DNA from: Sphingobacterium sp. N143
GTDB taxonomy: Bacteria > Bacteroidota > Bacteroidia > Sphingobacteriales > Sphingobacteriaceae
Direction: 5' to 3'
Assembly (NCBI RefSeq): GCF_030325625.1
Contig: NZ_JACAIS010000002.1
Location: forward strand, 271,913-335,912
DNA length: 64,000 bases
In this document: piece by piece, positions 35,552 through 43,293 of the stretch
Layout of the letters: every line of letters begins with the position of its first letter
Numbering within the stretch: the stretch's first letter is position 1
Position numbers and translations under genes: made by a program
The notes under the pieces: generated by a model
Database searches by the model: none
The model's input: the letters and a program-made list of their open reading frames with translations, nothing else
Told to the model about the DNA's origin: nothing

Positions 35552-38263
35552 CTACAATTTTGTTCCATTAAAATAGCCGAATAAGTCATCCAGGTCATCA
35601 CCCTGGTTGTCTACATCTGCATTATAAGGATTTGGTAGTTCTCCAGCTTCCACAACTCCCAGCAGCAAAGCCTCACCCTTGGGGATTTTTAGTTCGTTCT
35701 GGCCCGCAGGGAAAGAGTAGGTGTGGATATCCAGCATAGGCATATATTGAATACGAAGAGCATTCCGAACTTTCGCTTCTGCCTGCCCAAAATCATTGGC
35801 ACTGGCATCAATCTCCAGCACCGGCTTAGGTGCAAAAACCTTATCGGTACTATTAAAATAGCCTACTAATATTTTTACTGGCTTTTTATTCTCAAAACGA
35901 ATTTGCGTTCCTTGTAATTTCTGTTTTTCTGCATCGACCAAGATCGCATGAAGCCCTTCCAGTTCATTCGCCAGATGTGTCACCACCAACTCTTGATCTG
36001 CATACAGCTTAGCGCCTTTTTTCAATGGAATAAGGTGTTGATTATCCAAGAAGGTAATGGTTCCGGGTTTTAACTTTCCTTTTTCTTTCGAAGCACTGCC
36101 GTGATGAGCAGATAAAGAGTCTATCGCATGTTTAAAATTATTCAATTCAGTTTCAAACACCGGTAACATCTCTTTCCAATGGATAAAAGTGGCATCAACT
36201 CCGCGCATCGGGATTTTCCGCTGTTTGGTCTGCATACTATTGGCATACAAATAGGCCGAGTTGGTCATCGCTGTCAACTTTCGGTATGCAGCCACACTTT
36301 GTTCCAAATCGGGCAAGGCTTTCTGCAAAGCATGAACATCATGTGTATATTTATATTGCAGGAGCTGGATTGCAGCCTTTACTTTGTAGCTATAATGCTT
36401 GGCCAATAATTGATGGATTCGGATATCATCGAGCAAGCGGTCAAATTCAGCACTATTTCTGGTTGGTTTGCTCATTGTTCTGATCATGTCAACAGCCTTA
36501 TCTCCATGTTGTACAATTTCTTCTGCCACCTGCATGGGGGTCTCCCCCAGATGTGGCTCGGCACGGTATTCTTTTTCTGCATAATCAACAATCATCTCTC
36601 CTTCAGGAGCTTCTGATTCATAGAGCAGGGTAAACAGGCCATAGCGGTATGGATTGATCAACTGGGTCATCAGCATACCAAGTGAAGACGTCTGTCTATT
36701 CCCGTCCGTGATGCCAAAGCGGCGTAAGATTTTGGGCGATATTTCCCCGATTTCCTCGATGGCCGCCAATAGCTGCCGGGCTTCGGTTTCAGGAATACCG
36801 TAATAATGAGCAAGTTCAGCTGACCAGTAAGATTTTTCCTGCGATAAGTCCCTATCCCCCTGCCAAGCGTATCGCGCCCAGGCTTTGTACCACATCCAGT
36901 CCCGGTCCACTTGTAAGAGTCTATTGGCGACTTTATCTGCCGAATATGGCCAATCCCAGTAAGAAGCTTGTGGATATATATGAATACCGTTTGAATGATG
37001 GATATCGTGCATGGCTCGGACTGATTTTTGAATAAAATCTGGAGAACCATACCGGAAAGGTTCCAAATTAGCCAAAATGTGAACATTTTGGATATGTACT
37101 GTACCATTAGCACTCAATGAACGGTGCAATTCAGCCCATTTCCCCCGTGGAGTATAAGTCGTTAGTGCCTCACCATTATATTTAGCCATCGTATACAAGT
37201 TTTTATAAATGGGCAAGGCCGCCTTCATCACTGCTGGAGCGTCCGTATCGTGGGCTCGTAGAATAATTGGTGGTTCCGCCGCTATTCCTGAAGCTTGTAA
37301 ACCACCTTTCACCCCCGGAATAATCGTCTTTGTAAACCAGTCAATATCATCTTGCCCCACGCCTTCCATTGCTTCCCCTAAGGTGATCAACAGACCCACA
37401 TTCGGGTACTTTGCCACAAAAGCCGCAATGCTTTTTCGGGTATAATCTGAGATCAAGGGGGTAATAACCCGGTTTCTCTCTTGTGTCTTTAAACCATGAT
37501 GGTCCGCAAAAGGCTTGGGTAAAATAATATTATAAAACATCTGGATAATCCAGATTCCTCTTTTATTAGCTTCCTTCGTCAAAAAGGTATAAATCTCTTC
37601 ATTCTTCTTAAATGTCGCTTCATCTACCTCAAGCGCATAGGGATAGTCCTTTAATTTTACTAAAGAAGAAAAAGGATGACCATTCCATAGATATAATGCA
37701 TTGTACCTATTATCAACCATCATATCCAAATATCTCAACCATAACTCCTTATCATAAAACCAGGGAAATGACTCAGGCGTATAGGGGTATTCATAAATAT
37801 CGTGACCAGGCAGATAGCTGGTTTTCTGAAGGCCAATACTCGTGCCCCGCATCACCATTTTTGGACCATCAGCAATAAAGAAAGATTGCTTACTGTGCCA
37901 AACTGTATTGGTCAGCAGTTCCAAGCAACCGTATAAAACACCTGATTCGTCCGCCCCGATGAGCCTGATCGTCTCCTCTCCGGGCTCTCGATAGAAGACA
38001 AAATGTTCTTTTGAGGTCAATTTACGCTTAATGGAATCTGATAACGACGGTTTTTGTCCCATTGTACTGATCGCAATTTTCAGGTTATCAAGTCGGCCAG
38101 ATGCAGGAAGTTCTTTTTTCAGAAAGTCTATTGCATATTGGAATCTTTCCCGATTAGAAATCCCGTCCATCGAATATAAGATGTTCGGTAATCTATTCTT
38201 TGCGTTAAGTGCAGAAACAAGAGAAAACACACAAAACAAAATACATAGCAGCCTGCTGTACAT
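35552..38263 (-). CDS. Large secreted putative glycosidase, GH67/GH115-like N-terminal domain; possible alpha-galacturonidase
   Basis: The 903-residue product (signal peptide 1-21) is the first gene after the locus promoter. Residues about 30-135 look like the alpha/beta N-terminal domain of GH67, GH115 and GH20 enzymes (IRLIGADESGVLYGCLELL at 99-117). Then follows a TIM-barrel-like region: ELWLRYLDMMVDNRYNALYLWNGHPF, a GIWIIQMFYNI strand, LLITLGEAMEGVG with Glu297 and Glu300 as acid candidates, and IILRAHDTDAP. A helical domain (about 470-720) and beta-rich end follow. Enzymes of this general build include alpha-glucuronidases, and I recall alpha-galacturonidase as a name used for related proteins, so release of galacturonic acid is a fair guess. 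The family is not certain. Confidence 0.7.
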   Translation of the reverse strand: MYSRLLCILFCVFSLVSALNAKNRLPNILYSMDGISNRERFQYAIDFLKKELPASGRLDNLKIAISTMGQKPSLSDSIKRKLTSKEHFVFYREPGEETIRLIGADESGVLYGCLELLTNTVWHSKQSFFIADGPKMVMRGTSIGLQKTSYLPGHDIYEYPYTPESFPWFYDKELWLRYLDMMVDNRYNALYLWNGHPFSSLVKLKDYPYALEVDEATFKKNEEIYTFLTKEANKRGIWIIQMFYNIILPKPFADHHGLKTQERNRVITPLISDYTRKSIAAFVAKYPNVGLLITLGEAMEGVGQDDIDWFTKTIIPGVKGGLQASGIAAEPPIILRAHDTDAPAVMKAALPIYKNLYTMAKYNGEALTTYTPRGKWAELHRSLSANGTVHIQNVHILANLEPFRYGSPDFIQKSVRAMHDIHHSNGIHIYPQASYWDWPYSADKVANRLLQVDRDWMWYKAWARYAWQGDRDLSQEKSYWSAELAHYYGIPETEARQLLAAIEEIGEISPKILRRFGITDGNRQTSSLGMLMTQLINPYRYGLFTLLYESEAPEGEMIVDYAEKEYRAEPHLGETPMQVAEEIVQHGDKAVDMIRTMSKPTRNSAEFDRLLDDIRIHQLLAKHYSYKVKAAIQLLQYKYTHDVHALQKALPDLEQSVAAYRKLTAMTNSAYLYANSMQTKQRKIPMRGVDATFIHWKEMLPVFETELNNFKHAIDSLSAHHGSASKEKGKLKPGTITFLDNQHLIPLKKGAKLYADQELVVTHLANELEGLHAILVDAEKQKLQGTQIRFENKKPVKILVGYFNSTDKVFAPKPVLEIDASANDFGQAEAKVRNALRIQYMPMLDIHTYSFPAGQNELKIPKGEALLLGVVEAGELPNPYNADVDNQGDDLDDLFGYFNGTKL

Positions 38264-38313
38264 AATCGGTTAGTTATAATTTATATTAAATGTCAATTTT
38301 ACATATAATATTT

Positions 38314-38347
38314 CAAACCTAAGGAAAAGTATCTCGTTTTTTACAAA
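38314..38347 (-). promoter_or_regulatory. Bacteroidota-type promoter of the pectin locus
   Basis: Read on the minus strand, TTTG (38347-38344) is followed after 22 bases by TAGGTTTG (38321-38314), an exact match to the TAnnTTTG -7 element; the spacing is slightly longer than the usual 19-21. It would start transcription about 40 bases before the 903-residue hydrolase gene. Confidence 0.6.
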
Positions 38348-38429
38348 CGGCTTCATCCACAAAAAGAAATTTGTCTGCTATTAACTAGATTATTTTACTA
38401 CTTTTAATAGATAATCAATCAACGATTCC

Positions 38430-39050
38430 TTGAAAAAATATCTTTTATTCTTAGACACGGAAACCTCTGGTTTACCAAAAAAATGGAACAAAAAATTTAC
38501 AGATGGCGACAACTGGCCCCATGTTCTCCAAGTTGCCTGGATCATTTTTGACGCGGCACAACAGGAAATCAAGCGGACCAATAAATACATTTATGAGCCA
38601 TTGATCCCCATTAGCCCAGCATCAGAACAAATACATGGATTGACACCTCCCTTTTTGATGAAGTATGGTGAAAAGAAAAAAGATGTATTGCGTAAGCTGA
38701 GTCATGATATCAAAAAATACCAACCGCAGCTTGTCGGTCATTTTCTTTCATTTGACTTACAGGTATTGTCGGCAGAGTTCTATCGGTCCCACTTACCTAT
38801 CCCCTTTAGTCAATTAGATTATTTTTGTACCTTATTACATAGCAAAAGGTATGTAAAGAATCCAAATATGGTACACCTTCCTCTTTCGCTATTGCATGAG
38901 TCACTTTTTACAACTTTGCCTGACAACATGCATAACGCTGAAATGGATGCTGAAATCACAGCCAAATGTTATTTTGAAATGATTCACAGACAAGAATTAT
39001 CTGATCAGGACATCAAAAACCAACAATCAGAATTCGATCACATTTTCTAG
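38430..39050 (+). CDS. DEDDh-type 3'-5' exonuclease (DnaQ-like)
   Basis: This 206-residue cytoplasmic protein has the RNase T/DnaQ exonuclease motifs: LFLDTETSG near the N-terminus (ExoI, Asp/Glu), GHFLSFDLQVL in the middle (ExoII, Asp) and HNAEMDAE near residue 170 (ExoIII, the H-x4-D form). The start is a TTG at 38430 because no ATG lies close upstream of the DTE motif and earlier codons would be lost otherwise. It sits nine bases before the DUF294 gene, so the two form an operon. It is not the polymerase III epsilon subunit by context (no DNA polymerase genes nearby) and may act on RNA ends, oligonucleotides or in a signalling pair with its neighbour. Confidence 0.85.
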   Translation: MKKYLLFLDTETSGLPKKWNKKFTDGDNWPHVLQVAWIIFDAAQQEIKRTNKYIYEPLIPISPASEQIHGLTPPFLMKYGEKKKDVLRKLSHDIKKYQPQLVGHFLSFDLQVLSAEFYRSHLPIPFSQLDYFCTLLHSKRYVKNPNMVHLPLSLLHESLFTTLPDNMHNAEMDAEITAKCYFEMIHRQELSDQDIKNQQSEFDHIF

Positions 39051-39059
39051 TGTTATCTT

Positions 39060-40973
39060 ATGAAAAATCAAGATTCCATCTTAACCCTGCTGAAAGGGAC
39101 CCAGCCGTTTCAGCTCTTGCCCGAGGCTTTGCAATTGAGCATCGTGGAGATGTTATATGAACATCGTTTCACCAAAGATACATTGGTCTATCGCCAGAAC
39201 ATTACCGATATGGAAGGCGTCGACTTGATTCAACAAGGAGAATATGAAACATTTTTCCTAGATGCCTCAGACAACAAAAGATTAATAGAGGTACATCATA
39301 ATCCTTATTGTTTTGGTGGGATCTCCGTTTTATTGAATCGGACAAAAGCTCTTAAATCAGTAATCGCCAAAAAAGGTACGATCATCTATCGCTTACCCCG
39401 GAAAAATTTTATTGAGCTCTGCAATGCCAATGAAGACTTCTTTCAATTTTTCACGAATTCTTTTGGAAAAAGGATGTTGGACGAGGAATTTTCGCATTTT
39501 GTAAAATCTCCCGCTTCTTTTGAAGAAAGCTACTTTGCCGCGGACCAGCTCTATTCACGCAAGATTGAGCACATTGTCTATAAAGATATTGTCGCCTGTG
39601 AAGCAAACACACCTATTTTTGAAGCCGCAAGAATAATGGCTGCCCAGAAAGTGAGCTGTATATTTATTAAAGATGAAGAAACCATTATTGGCTATGCAAC
39701 TGATATGACGTTAAGGGATCATGTGATCGCTCAGCAGATTGAAGCATCCCGACCCATTGTTGAAGTGATGGACAATCCCATTGTTAGTATCTCGAATCAA
39801 GCCTACCTGTATGAGGCGGTGCTAAAAATGTTTCATACAAAATCCAAATACCTCCTTGTCGAAAAAGAAGGTGAGTACGTTGGCTTTTTAAGTCGAAATA
39901 GATTATTGAGTGAGCAGGGACAATCCCCATTGGTTTTTATTCAATCTGTAAAACTTGCCGAAACATTTGAAGAGTTACGGGTTAAATGGAACAATGTGCC
40001 AGAAATCATCCATCAATTGCTTGGAAGAGGAGTCAATGCCGAAATTGCCAACCAGGTCATCACTACCGTAGCGGACAGTATCGCATTAAAGGTGATTGAA
40101 AAGGTAATTCAAAAAATGGGCCAACCACCTGCCAAATTTGTATTTATGGTAACTGGAAGTGAAGGTCGGAAGGAGCAGACATTAATGACTGATCAAGATA
40201 ATGCCATTATCTATGAAGATAAAGCCAATGAACAGCGGGAACTGGTACGGGACTATTTCCTCCGTTTTGCCGCCCAGGTTTCCGATCATTTAAATACAAT
40301 AGGTTTTAGCTATTGTACCGGTGGATATATGGCCAGCAATCCCGAATGGACGCACTCACTTTCGCATTGGAAAAACAATTACAAAAAATGGATCGAGGAA
40401 AGCATCCCGGAAAATGCCATTAAGTTTTCCACCTTCTTTGATTGCAGACGATTATATGGCGATCAGGACATCATTCATCAATTAAAAGATTTCCTGAATA
40501 TTGAACTACAAAAACCAAATGAGCGCTTTTTTGCCTTCATCGCTAAAAATGCACTTCAATATGAACCGCCATTGACATTTTTTAAAACCATCAAAACACA
40601 AACAATTGGTTCGACAGAAGTATTCAACATCAAAAAGGCGATGACACCGATTGTGGATCTGGTACGGGTCTATGCACTCAAAAATAGAATCTATGAAGAA
40701 AATACCGGTGGCCGTTTAAAAGCTTTATTGGAGCTTGGAGTATTCAGTCAAGCTCAATATGACGAGCTCCATCAGTCATATTACTACCTGATGTCCATTC
40801 GATTGAAAAATCAGACCAATCAGATCCGGATCGAAAAGTTGAATCCCGACAACTACATTTCAATTGATCATCTCACGAATATTGAAAAAGCTACATTAAA
40901 AGAAATATTTAAGACCATTGGTAATTTTCAACTGGGAATAAAATTAAAATTCACCAATAATATTTTCGGGTAA
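39060..40973 (+). CDS. cNMP-binding/CBS/DUF294 nucleotidyltransferase-like signalling protein
   Basis: The 637-residue soluble protein has four parts: a cyclic-nucleotide-binding-like domain (about 10-140), two CBS motifs (about 165-290: ANTPIFEAARIMAAQKVSCIFIKDEETIIGYAT and a second copy ending VGFLSRNRLL), a DUF294 nucleotidyltransferase-like domain (about 310-450) and a helical DUF294 C-terminal domain. The nucleotidyltransferase motif looks intact: Gly366-Ser367, Arg370 and the acidic pair Asp378/Asp380 in TDQDNAIIY, as in GlnD/GlnE-type enzymes. It probably senses an adenyl nucleotide through CBS and modifies a partner protein. An exonuclease gene precedes it, a pairing I recall from Proteobacteria near acetate-activation genes. 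The target is unknown. Confidence 0.87.
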   Translation: MKNQDSILTLLKGTQPFQLLPEALQLSIVEMLYEHRFTKDTLVYRQNITDMEGVDLIQQGEYETFFLDASDNKRLIEVHHNPYCFGGISVLLNRTKALKSVIAKKGTIIYRLPRKNFIELCNANEDFFQFFTNSFGKRMLDEEFSHFVKSPASFEESYFAADQLYSRKIEHIVYKDIVACEANTPIFEAARIMAAQKVSCIFIKDEETIIGYATDMTLRDHVIAQQIEASRPIVEVMDNPIVSISNQAYLYEAVLKMFHTKSKYLLVEKEGEYVGFLSRNRLLSEQGQSPLVFIQSVKLAETFEELRVKWNNVPEIIHQLLGRGVNAEIANQVITTVADSIALKVIEKVIQKMGQPPAKFVFMVTGSEGRKEQTLMTDQDNAIIYEDKANEQRELVRDYFLRFAAQVSDHLNTIGFSYCTGGYMASNPEWTHSLSHWKNNYKKWIEESIPENAIKFSTFFDCRRLYGDQDIIHQLKDFLNIELQKPNERFFAFIAKNALQYEPPLTFFKTIKTQTIGSTEVFNIKKAMTPIVDLVRVYALKNRIYEENTGGRLKALLELGVFSQAQYDELHQSYYYLMSIRLKNQTNQIRIEKLNPDNYISIDHLTNIEKATLKEIFKTIGNFQLGIKLKFTNNIFG

Positions 40974-41006
40974 ACAAAAAAATGCCGGGGAAGTGCTGTC
41001 AAAAAG

Positions 41007-41045
41007 TAAATTCCGGTTCGTTGCCATGCAGTGAACCGGAATTTA
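41007..41045. terminator. Inverted repeat between convergent genes, probable two-way terminator
   Basis: TAAATTCCGGTTC at 41007-41019 and GAACCGGAATTTA at 41033-41045 are perfectly complementary (13 bases, 13-base loop). It lies between the ends of the DUF294 gene and the convergent dehydrogenase gene. A-rich sequence precedes it and only short T runs follow, so termination efficiency is uncertain. Confidence 0.65.
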
Positions 41046-41067
41046 TAACGTCATGTAAATAGATAGA

Positions 41068-42093
41068 TCAATCTGATCCGAATCGAACCAAGATCCGGAA
41101 CACTGATCCAGGGTCCGCACGCCACTGTTCCAATGCCGCTTGTGCCTCTTCAGGTGTCACCACAGCAGTGATAAGCTCCTCAATCGGGCAGGCCCCGGTT
41201 TTCAGATAGGCCATGACAGCCTTAAAATCGGCTGGAGTCGCATTTCGAGAGCCTCTGATATCCAGTTCTTTTTTCACAAAATATTGTGTATCAAAAGGAA
41301 TCTTTTCCTTTGCGTAACCTATATAAACGACCCTTCCTGTAAAAGCGGCAGCTGCTATGGATGCCGTATATGTTTCAGGACGACCTACAGCTTCAATAAC
41401 AACGTCGGCACCACGACGGTTTGTGAGTGTCTCTATACGTTCCTCCAAATTCTCCGTTATGGAATTGATCGTATACTTGGCTCCAAGCTTTTTTGCCAAT
41501 TGCAATTTTTCGTCACTTACGTCAACAGCTATAACCGAAGCTCCCCGTCTGGCTGCTCGAATAATAGCCCCAAGCCCGATCATACCACAACCAAAAACCA
41601 TAACCTGGTCACTATCTGTTACTGCGGCACGGTTTACCGCATGGAAGCCCACACTCATGGGTTCCACTAGTGCAAAATCACGCACGTTAATGGCCTGATC
41701 AGCGATCACTTTCTCCCAAGGTACCACAATATAAGTCGCCATAGCACCATTGCGCTGTACACCCAATGTCTGATTGAACTCGCAGGCATAGGGCCGACCA
41801 TTATCACAAGCTGCACATTGCCCACAGCTTGTATAGGGGTTGACAGTCACCTGCATACCAGGGCTATAGTTGTCGGGAACACCGGAGGCAACTTCTTCAA
41901 TCACAGCGCCGATTTCATGTCCAGGAATGACAGGCATTTGTGCCAACGGATTTAATCCCTTGAACGTATTTAGATCCGATCCGCAGAAACCAACATAATG
42001 AACCCGCAACAGCACCTGACCTGGGGTCAGCACTGGTGTGGGTAGATCAATAACAGCAACACGACCCTGATCAACAATTTGGATTGCTTTCAT
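41068..42093 (-). CDS. Zinc-dependent medium-chain dehydrogenase (sugar/polyol type)
   Basis: The 341-residue enzyme has a GroES-like domain with catalytic-zinc ligands (VGFCGSD near residue 35, PGHEIGAV near 58 with the GHE motif) and structural-zinc cysteines in TSCGQCAACDNGRPYAC, followed by a Rossmann NAD(P) domain (VFGCGMIGLGAI, and VIAVDVSDEKLQLAKKLGA with an Asp ending beta2, favouring NAD). It resembles sorbitol, threonine and aldonate dehydrogenases. It is the last gene of the arabinose operon, 16 bases after galM. The AraBAD route does not need it, so it may handle another pentose or hexose derivative from pectin, such as L-galactonate or L-arabinitol; this is inference. Confidence 0.85.
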   Translation of the reverse strand: MKAIQIVDQGRVAVIDLPTPVLTPGQVLLRVHYVGFCGSDLNTFKGLNPLAQMPVIPGHEIGAVIEEVASGVPDNYSPGMQVTVNPYTSCGQCAACDNGRPYACEFNQTLGVQRNGAMATYIVVPWEKVIADQAINVRDFALVEPMSVGFHAVNRAAVTDSDQVMVFGCGMIGLGAIIRAARRGASVIAVDVSDEKLQLAKKLGAKYTINSITENLEERIETLTNRRGADVVIEAVGRPETYTASIAAAAFTGRVVYIGYAKEKIPFDTQYFVKKELDIRGSRNATPADFKAVMAYLKTGACPIEELITAVVTPEEAQAALEQWRADPGSVFRILVRFGSD

Positions 42094-42109
42094 CTATTAT
42101 TTTAATTAA

Positions 42110-43261
42110 CTATCTTACCAAAAAGCGATATTCCGTTTTTGAACTATAAGTGTCCCCTGGCTTCAATACAGTTGATGCAAAGCCTGGGTGATTTGGTGCG
42201 TCCGGGAAATGCTGGGTCTCCAAGCAAAATGCGGAGCGGAATGGATACGCTTTTCCATCCTTTCCCTTTGGATCAGTATCTTTCATAAAGTTACCGCTGT
42301 AAAACTGCAATCCAGGCTCAGTGGTATAGATCTTCATCTCAATCCCCGTTTTGGGTGCATACACTGCCGCAACTTCCTGAAAACCTGCTTTCTTATCCAG
42401 CTCAAAATTGTGGTCATAGCCTTTTCCGATTTTCAGCTGTGCATTTTCATCATTGATGTGGGCACCGATTGCCTGTGCTTTCGTAAAATCAAAGGCTGTC
42501 CCCTCCACCGGTAGGCTCTTTCCCGTTGGTATCAATGTGGCATCGACCTCAGTAATTCCTTTGGCTGCAATCTGGAGTTCATGATCCAGGATAGATGGAT
42601 CTCCGGCACCATTCAAGTTAAAATAAGCATGATTGGTCAAATTCAAAACCGTTTCTTTGTCTGTCGTTGCCCTGTAGTCAATGATTAACCCTCCGTTATC
42701 ATGCAGGGTATAGGTAACTTCCATGTTCACGGTGCCCGGGTATCCCGCTTCCCCATCCGGTGAAGTATACGCCAGCGTGATGGATGTCGCGGTATTATTA
42801 ACCACCTTCCAGACCTTATTGTATACCCCATTTGTCCCGCCATGCAGCGAATTATCACCATCGTTTTTCTCTAGCGAAAACGTTTCACCATTCAATTTAA
42901 AGGAAGCCTTTCCAATTCGATTACCATACCTGCCCACGATGGCACCATAATAATTATTGTAATTCTTCTTATATTCTTCAGCCGAGTCGTAGCCCAATAT
43001 CACATCTCTACTTTTCCCCTCTTTATCAGGAACCTCCAAACTAACCAAACGGGCGCCATAATTTGTTAATGAAACTGTTAATTTCGCATTCTTTAATTGG
43101 AAAAGCCGGACTTCCTGTCCATCAATCTGACTATCAAACCCTAGATTGACTGTCGTGTCAGCCGTAGGATTCGATTGCTTATTTTGAGTCGGGTTGGACT
43201 GACATCCGTAAGCCAAGGAAGCACACACACACCATGCGGCAATTATTTTCTTATTCATCAT
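42110..43261 (-). CDS. galM: Aldose 1-epimerase (mutarotase), lipoprotein form
   Basis: The frame extends to a TTG at 43282 but the ATG at 43261 (MMNKKIIAAWCVCASLAYGC) gives a lipoprotein signal with lipobox AYGC. About 383 residues follow the GalM fold: RLVSLEVPDKEGKSRDVILGYDS, NNYYGAIVGRYGNRIG, LTNHAYFNLNG with the conserved His, GYDHNFEL with the Asp, and FCLETQHFPDAPNHPGF with the catalytic Glu. It interconverts alpha and beta anomers of sugars such as arabinose or galactose, here likely in the periplasm because of the signal. It lies between the symporter and dehydrogenase genes in the ara operon. The same layout is common in Bacteroidota arabinose operons. Confidence 0.92.
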   Translation of the reverse strand: MMNKKIIAAWCVCASLAYGCQSNPTQNKQSNPTADTTVNLGFDSQIDGQEVRLFQLKNAKLTVSLTNYGARLVSLEVPDKEGKSRDVILGYDSAEEYKKNYNNYYGAIVGRYGNRIGKASFKLNGETFSLEKNDGDNSLHGGTNGVYNKVWKVVNNTATSITLAYTSPDGEAGYPGTVNMEVTYTLHDNGGLIIDYRATTDKETVLNLTNHAYFNLNGAGDPSILDHELQIAAKGITEVDATLIPTGKSLPVEGTAFDFTKAQAIGAHINDENAQLKIGKGYDHNFELDKKAGFQEVAAVYAPKTGIEMKIYTTEPGLQFYSGNFMKDTDPKGKDGKAYPFRSAFCLETQHFPDAPNHPGFASTVLKPGDTYSSKTEYRFLVR

Positions 43262-43293
43262 GTTTGATTTATCATTCAACAATATACATCATA

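Noticed and set aside
38430-39050. Exonuclease considered as the DNA polymerase III epsilon subunit
   Set aside because: Context is a DUF294 partner, not replication genes, and the protein lacks the usual polymerase-binding tail as far as I can see.
41140-41670. Plus-strand 176-codon open frame opposite the dehydrogenase
   Set aside because: It is antisense to conserved zinc-binding and Rossmann regions, with cysteine-rich unfamiliar translation.
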